Source: Channallabes apus
Lineage: Eukaryota > Chordata > Actinopteri > Siluriformes > Clariidae
NCBI GenBank assembly: GCA_030522415.1
Contig: CM060104.1
Location: forward strand, 21,591,825-21,655,824
Reading direction: 5' to 3'
Length of the DNA: 64,000 bases
Shown here: piece after piece, positions 58,362 through 64,000 of the stretch
Layout: every line of letters begins with the position of its first letter
How positions within the stretch are numbered: the first letter of the stretch is position 1
The notes under the pieces: generated by a model
Seen by the model: only the letters and a program-made list of their open reading frames with translations
Database searches by the model: none
What the model was told of the DNA's origin: nothing
Program-made: the position numbers and the translations under genes

Positions 58362-58514
58362 TCTTCACCATTAATATGTATAGATACAGTACTGTATGTA
58401 TATGTATAGATATATCTAGAGCGGTGGATCCTGTGCAGCCCTGATTGCAGCAATGGAAAAAAGTAGGACATTTATTTATTTACATGGTATAAAGAATATC
58501 CATGGTATATTATA

Positions 58515-59101
58515 CAGTAAAACCTCGGATTGCGGGTAACGCGGTTTGCGAGTGTTCTGCAAGACGAGCAAAGATGAAATTAAAAAAAAAATTTTAAATA
58601 AAGTCTTGGTTTACGAGTACTGAGTATCATGTATCACGTATGTGCTTCTTGTTTTGTTTTGCTTCGTGATCACGACTGAGCCAACGGTTTTTCTCTCTCT
58701 TGCGCTGCGGAATTGTGGGTGATCGTCTCCCCTGCTGGGTCTTAGTGCGCGTCTCTTACTGGTATAATCAACATCCGTGCACGTATGTACTGTTTACTAC
58801 AACATTGTGAACACGTGTGTGTGTGCGTAAAACATATTTTATTTTGTGTCTGTATGTGTGTGTGTACAGCGCGTGTGTAAAGCAAAGGCAAGTCTCATTA
58901 GAAAGGTTAAAAATTAATTTTCTCTCTCTGGCTTAATATTTTGTGTTAATTATTTTTATGTATTTATGTTTTTGGTCTGTGGAACGAATAATTTGAGTTT
59001 CCACATTATTTCTTATGGGAAATTTTTATTTGGTTTATGAATGTTTTGGAATACGAGTCCGCTTCCGGAACAAATTATGCTCATAATCCAAGGTTCCACT
59101 G
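58515..59101. mobile_element. pogo/Tigger-like miniature element
   Basis: Left end cagtaaaacctcggattgcg after TA, right end inverse of cagtggaaccttggattatg. Both resemble the CAGTGGAACCTCGG terminal repeat of pogo-type elements. 587 bp, GT-rich in the middle, no transposase frame. Confidence 0.6.
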
Positions 59102-59239
59102 AATATAATTTTCTCAACGTCAGAACTCGGCCAACTGTTTTGTATGCAGACATTTTTCACTCCCTTCTTCCCCTCACTCTGCCTTCACTTCACTCTCTGG
59201 TTTTGAAAACTGGAAAAAACACCATATAAAGATGATAGA

Positions 59240-59772
59240 TTTGCAATGCATTCCAAATCAGAGCAATTCAGAGAATAGGGAGAACTTTCTGGCCATATTG
59301 GAGCAAAACACAATCCAATAGTACAGAAAAAGCTATCCAACTATCCAATACAACAAAAAGAAATCCTGGAGTGTTTGGCAGAAATGTTTCAGCATAATAT
59401 CATTCAAGAAGTCAAAGTGAGACATTTAGTGTTCTTGTTGATTAAACTAAGGATATGAAAAAAATAAACATTTTGAGAGTTTTTTCCCTTTATCAAAAAG
59501 CTGATAGTTCAGATGCTGCAGGCTTGACAGAGAAGATTATCAGTTGTCTAGAAAGATATGGAATGCATTTCAAAACAACTCTGGTAGACCAGGGATACGA
59601 TGGAGCATCGGTATGAAGCCATGGTGTGGGAAACATGCAGGTGTTTCTGCACGAATAAATGCAGTGGCCAAACATTCACATTGCCTGAACCTAGTTTTAG
59701 TTGCCACTGTAAGGTCTATACCTGAGGCATCATGTTTTTTCTCTATACTAGTGAAACTATACATCTTCATGT
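59240..59772 (+). pseudogene. hAT-type (TTF/ZMYM-like) transposase relic
   Basis: Frames read ILECLAEMFQHNIIQEVK, then KINILRVFSLYQKADSSDAA, GLTEKIISCLERYGMHFK, TTLVDQGYDGASVM and HSHCLNLVLVATVRSIPEAS, matching in order the catalytic-core region of these transposases (QGYDGASVM and HCLNLVL are hallmarks). Frameshifts and a missing segment before SHCLNLVL show it is dead. Confidence 0.75.
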
Positions 59773-59796
59773 CACCACAAATGGTGGTAATCTTTC

Positions 59797-61077
59797 ACTA
59801 GTTAAATGGTCTCGCGCCGCAGTATCTAAGCGAACTGCTAGTGTCTTACGATCCGCCACGTCTACTTCGATCAAAGGATGCAGGCTGCTTGTCAGTACCG
59901 CCTATTATGAAAACTACAGCTGGGGGCAGAGCTTTTTCTTACAAAGCCCCCAAATTATGGAATAGTCTTCCAAATAGTGTTCGAGACTCAGACACAGTCT
60001 CAGTGTTTAAGTCTAGGCTCAAAACCTATTTATTTAGCCAAGCATTTTTATAAATAGATTTGCCATAAGGTAAAGGAGCAGATCTGGGGGACTCATGGAC
60101 GTAGAGTATTATGGTGAACTCGTATGTTTAGATGCTGTCTTCCTCAGTCTCATTTGATCACTCAGGTTTGTTGACGGTGAGGTGATTGTTTGCTTTACAT
60201 CTCAGGGAGCCCTCATGTTTGTGTTTCCTTCTGGCTCTCCCTTTTAGTTATGCTGTCATAGTTAGTCCTGCCGGAGTCCCTGCTTGCACTCTACAGTAAA
60301 TATACATTCACATTATACATTGTGACTGTGACCATACCTAATTGCCATCTCTCCTCTTCTTCTCTTTCTCCCCCTCTTTCTCTTTCCTCTCTCCCCCTGT
60401 CTCCCCCTTTCACTCTTTCTCTCTCTCTCTCTCTCTCTCTGTTGAGCTACACATGTCATCCCTGAGCTGCCAGTGATCCAGACTCCCTCTGCCCTCCGGA
60501 CCTGTCTGATCCATCCTGGTGCCCCGTTTCTGGTTGGAGGTCTCGTCGCATGGATGCCCCGTGTGTCTCTTTGGGATGCGTCCGGTGTCTGGGGATGAAT
60601 CTCTCTACTTAGAAGACGGTTCTGGCCTCGACTGGTGTTAGCAGCTGTTTCTCTGAGGACTTGACAATTCGATAGTTCAGGACTGGAACTTTCTACAAGT
60701 CTATCTGAGTCTCCAATAACTACCTGGACTCCATTTTAACATCAATTAACATCAACTATTATAGCTGAACTGCCTGCCACCTAACACACTGTATAAACGC
60801 AGATAATTTCCCGCTATCTGTTTCACCCAGATGAGGATGGGTTCCCTGTTGAGTCTGGTTCTTCTCAAGGTTTCTTCCTATTACCATCTCAGGGAGTTTT
60901 TCCTTGCCACTGTCGCCCTCGGCTTGCTCACCAGGGACTACAGTATCTGAACATTTTGATTCATACACATTCACATTCCATACAACTTAAATAATTCTTT
61001 TGATTGTGTAAAGCTGTTTTGAGACAATGTCAATTGTTAAAAGCGCTATACAAATAAAATTTTATTGAATTGAATAG
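59797..61077 (+). mobile_element. CR1/L2-type LINE, 5'-truncated, with C-terminal ORF remnant and 3' UTR
   Basis: Starts in GLAPQYLSELLVSYDPPRLL, continues RSKDAGCLSVPPIM, GRAFSYKAPKLWNSLPNSVR and FKSRLKTYLFSQAF to a stop near 60053, the known C-terminal signature of such LINEs. About 1 kb of 3' UTR follows, with a polypyrimidine block (60351-60441), gagacaatgtcaattgttaa, aagcgctatacaaataaaat and a TTGAATTGAAT tail. Confidence 0.8.
60351..60441 (+). repeat. CT-rich polypyrimidine block with (CT)n
   Basis: Ninety bases almost free of A and G, ending in about 12 CT units; part of the LINE 3' UTR. Confidence 0.85.
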
Positions 61078-61259
61078 AAGAAATACATTAAAAATAAAAT
61101 TAACTAGTAAAATATGCTGTACAAAGTAAAATATACTGTAATAAAAGAAATATGTTAGAAAATAAGATTAACTAGTGAAATGTACTGTACAAAGTAAAAT
61201 ATACAAATCAATATAACAAAAATAGAAATATAGAAAAGAAAATTTAAATAGAAATTTGT

Positions 61260-62985
61260 CAAAAAACTGAAAAAAATAGAAGTTTGAAGTGGCTTGGGTG
61301 TGCAAATACGCATAAAAATGGCTTTGTAAAGTGACTTATTTAAAGTGTTTTATTTAAAGTGATATGTGCAGTGATCCGTAGATGAAAATATAAATATGAT
61401 AAAGTGTCTTATTAAGGTGATTTGTGCAGTGGTCCATAGATGAAAATATAACTATGTAGTGCAAATGTGTCCAAAGTGGCCATGAATGCCCAGACAGTGT
61501 TGGATATTACAAAAAGACAGTATTAGTCCTGTGTGGTGGTGTGACTGAGAGACCTTATCGCCTGCGGGAAGAAGCTCCTCATCAGTCTCTCAGTGTTGGC
61601 CTTCAGGAAGCGGAATCGCTTCCCAAACCGCAACAGAGAGAACAGTCCATTGTTGGGATGGCTGAGGTCCTTCACTATCTTCCTGGCTTTGGTCCAGCAC
61701 CGCTTGCTGTAGATCGAGTGCAGGTCAGGGAGCTCGGTGCGGATGATGCGCTCAGCTGATTGCACCACCCTCTGTAGAGCTCGTCTTTTCTGCATGGTGC
61801 TGTTTCCAAACCAGGTTGTGATATTTCCTGTCAGGATGCTCTCTGTGGTGCAGGAGTAGAAATTCCTGAGCACCTTGGACGGCAGTCTGAAGTCTCTCAA
61901 GCGTCTTAGGTGGTAGAGACGCTGCCGGGCCTTTTTCACCACGATGTTGATGTGACAGGACCATGATAGGTCTTGTGTGATGTGAACACCGAGGTATCGA
62001 AAGCTGTCCACTCAATCCACTGCACTCCTGTTGATGACGGGGGTCTGGTAGTTCCTCTCCTGCTTTGTACAAAAGTCCCCTATCAGCTCCTTTGTCTTAC
62101 TGACGTTCAGGAGGAGGTTGTTCCTCTGGCACCATTTCTCCAGATTTCCAATCTCCTCTAGGCAGGCCGACTCATCGTTGTTCGCGATCAGGCCGACCAC
62201 AACAGTGTCGTCAGCAAACTTGATGATGACGCTAGAGTTGGTAGTGGCCACGCAGTCGTAGGTGTACAAAGAGTACAGCAGGGGGCTCAGAACACAACCA
62301 TGCGGGGCTCCAGTGTTGAGAGTGAAGGAGGCTGAGACATGTCCGCCCATCCTTACTGCCTGTGGTCTGCCAGTCAGAAAATTGGAGATCCATCGACATA
62401 TAGATGAGCTGAGTCCCAGGTGCTCCAGCTTGGTGGTGAGTGTGGAGGGAATTATGGTATTAAATGCTGAGCTGTAGTCGATAAAGAGCATTTTCACATA
62501 ATTCCCCCGCCAAGTGTCCAGGTGAGTAAGTGATGTGTGGAGGAGATGTGAGATTGCATCGTCTGTGGAACGGTTTGGATGGTATGCAAACTGTAGAGGG
62601 TCCAGTGTGTCGGGTAGTGAAGAAATGATGAAGTCTCTGACCAGGCGTTCAAAGCACTTCATCACTACTGAGGTGAGGGCTACAGGGCGATAGTCATTAA
62701 GAGAAACAGGATGTGGTTTCTTTGGAACAAGAACAATGATGGACTCTTTGAAGCATGTGGGGATCACCGACTGAGATAAAGAGATGTTGAATATCTCAGT
62801 GAACACAGGTGCTAGCTGGTCTGCGCAGGATCTGAGAATACGGCCGGTCCTGCTGCTTTCCTGGTGTTCACTCTCTTGAAGGCTCTCCTCACGTCATGCT
62901 CGGTGATGATGAGCGCGTTTCCGGTGCTGGCAGTCTGATGAGTGACCGAGTGACCTGTTAGTGCTCAGTGAGTCCGAAGAGCCAA
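61260..62985 (-). mobile_element. Rex1/CR1-type LINE, 5'-truncated, one in-frame stop and a frameshift
   Basis: The minus strand reads from about 62960 ([24 protein letters not shown]) through the reverse transcriptase to a C-terminus at 61523, then an AT-rich 3' part to about 61260. A deletion near 62843 shifts the frame and one TGA at 62012-62014 interrupts the protein. Confidence 0.8.
61523..62806 (-). pseudogene. LINE reverse transcriptase with a single in-frame TGA at 62012-62014
   Basis: First part (62806-62015): [52 protein letters not shown], motif [14 protein letters not shown], motif [21 protein letters not shown] (consensus PQG replaced by PHG), motif [13 protein letters not shown] and the thumb region. 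After the TGA the same frame continues VDSFRYLGVHITQDLSWSCH through LPDLHSIYSKRC, KARKIVKDLSHPNNGLFSLL and the conserved end RSFFPQAIRSL. A fish LINE of the jockey superfamily (Rex1 or CR1/L2 clade; I cannot decide which). Confidence 0.82.
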
Positions 62986-63014
62986 GTCTTTGGATATGGA
63001 TGAAAAGTTGGGAC

Positions 63015-63344
63015 TCTCACTCATTCACCTTCTATACCATTTTATCCTGTATTCAGGGTCTTGGAGCCTATCCCAGGAGACTTAGGGCACAAGACAGGGT
63101 ACACCCTTGACAGGGTGCCAATCCATTGCAGGGCACACACATACACACACACTACGGGCAATTTGGGAACACAAATTATCCTAACCTGCATATCTTAGGA
63201 CTGTGGGAGGAAACCAGAGTGCCCGGAGGAAACCCACAAAGCACAGCGAGAACATGCAAACTCCATGCACACGGACACGGGAATTGAGCCTGGCCGGGAA
63301 TCGAACCAAGGCGACAGTGGTAACCACTACACCACCGTGTCGCT
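63015..63344 (-). repeat. SINE, family S1, with 14-bp target-site duplication inside a Tc1 terminal repeat
   Basis: Flanked by TGAAAAGTTGGGAC (63001-63014) and TGAAAAGTTGAGAC (63345-63358), 13 of 14 matching. The body follows the family in reverse order (tataccattttatcctgtat, ggagcctatcccaggagact, ctgtgggaggaaaccagag, ggaatcgaaccaaggcgaca). A short deletion removed part of the B-box side. Confidence 0.88.
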
Positions 63345-63642
63345 TGAAAAGTTGAGACATTTTAAAAATTTGCAGAAAATGAAAACTAAAAGACTTTTTA
63401 AATTACAAAAGCCAATATTTTATTCACAATAGAACATAGACAACATAAGAAATGTTTAAACAGAAATTTTTACACATTTATCTACGAAATGAGCTCATTT
63501 CAAATTATTTGCTTCCTAAAAAACACACAGTTCGCAACAGAGCAACAAAGCAACAAAGGGGTGGAAATTTTTTTTTCCAGGTCTGTAACATGATTACCTA
63601 TAAAGAGATGTCTTAGAGAGGTTGAGTCTCTCAGAACTAAAG

Positions 63643-64000
63643 ATGGGCAGAGACTCTCCAATCTGTGAAAGAGAAGTGTTGTCTTTAAAAATAACATCAA
63701 ATTGCAAAGACTTTGCAAATCTCATCATCTACAGTGCATAACCACATCAAAAGATTCTGAGAAACTGGAAACTTTCTCTGCGCGTAAGGGACAAGGCCGA
63801 AGACCTTTGTTGGATGCCCGAGGGCATTGGGCCCTCAGACAAGACTGCATCACTCATCAGCATGATTGTGTCATTGACATTACTAAATGGGCCCAGGAAT
63901 ACTTCCAGAAACCACTGTCAGTAAACACAATCCACTGTGCCATCTGCAGATGCCAACTAAAGCTCTATCATGAGAAAAAGAAGCCATATGTAAACATGCT
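63643..64000 (+). pseudogene. Tc1-like transposase, N-terminal part, frameshifted
   Basis: Opens MGRDSPICERE with a decayed first helix-turn-helix region and frameshifts. From about 63786 it reads GQGRRPLLDARG, then ALRQDCITHQHDCVIDITKW, AQEYFQKPLSVNTIH and CRCQLKLYHEKKKPYVNM up to the edge. The catalytic domain would lie beyond 64000. Confidence 0.8.

Larger units (their letters stand above)
62985..64000 (+). mobile_element. Tc1-like element, left part, running off the window edge
   Basis: The terminal repeat region (gaaaagttgggac, interrupted by the SINE, then attttaaaaatttgcagaaa, atgaaaactaaaagac, caatattttattcacaatag) is followed by leader sequence and a plus-strand transposase start at 63643. 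The right half lies outside the window. Confidence 0.75.

Noticed and set aside
1..64000. CRISPR array, phage or bacterial operon
   Set aside because: The genomic structure is that of a vertebrate with spliced genes; the only regularly spaced repeats are microsatellites and one minisatellite with non-unique units.

Overview
This window is nuclear DNA of a vertebrate, almost certainly a teleost fish. It carries one recognisable host gene with GT-AG introns, an AT-rich intergenic background, long CT, GT and AT microsatellites, and the mixture of mobile elements typical of ray-finned fishes (Tc1/mariner, hAT, pogo-like, RTE-type and CR1/L2/Rex1-type LINEs, tRNA-derived SINEs). The abundance of Tc1-like elements would fit a catfish-type genome, but that is only an impression. 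I see no prokaryotic, phage or CRISPR feature.

Layout. Bases 1-3532 are upstream sequence with one old SINE copy and a probable LINE 3' remnant. Bases 3533 to about 30180 hold the complete coding part of ANKIB1 on the + strand. I could resolve 19 coding exons whose phases join without conflict into a 1073-residue protein. It is an Ariadne-type RING-between-RING E3 ubiquitin ligase with N-terminal ankyrin repeats and a ubiquitin-interacting motif near residue 820. The start codon is at 3611, the stop at 27809-27811, and a long 3' UTR probably ends near the AATAAA at 30175. Introns hold an intact-looking Tc1 transposon (22539-24157), four hAT-type relics (one nested inside another), a SINE filling most of one short intron, and CT microsatellites that serve as polypyrimidine tracts of two exons.

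From 30.2 kb to 64 kb I find no host gene. The region is a mosaic of mobile elements. It includes a mariner relic (34.05-34.87 kb) and a tRNA-derived SINE (41670-41902) with an 11-bp target-site duplication, whose 3' tail matches the 3' end of the RTE-type LINE at 56.3-58.3 kb. It also includes a GTF2I-repeat/ZBED-type hAT pseudogene (43.0-43.4 kb), a cluster of four copies of a second SINE family (47.15-49.17 kb), a Tc1 element split by LINE sequence (50.43-51.29 kb), a pogo-like miniature element, a TTF/ZMYM-type hAT relic, two further LINE copies (59.8-63.0 kb), and a Tc1 relic running off the right edge with a SINE inside its left inverted repeat.

How it works together. The only probable functional host product is ANKIB1. 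Two elements keep long open reading frames: the Tc1 transposase (340 aa, D153/D244/E279) and the RTE-type reverse transcriptase (659 aa, lacking its endonuclease part). The shared SINE/LINE tail suggests that the RTE family mobilised the SINE. No clearly undescribed gene system is visible. The best candidates for follow-up are the intact Tc1, the SINE-LINE tail match, the CT-tract splice sites, and the unexplained hairpin/minisatellite/TATA block at 55.4-55.8 kb.
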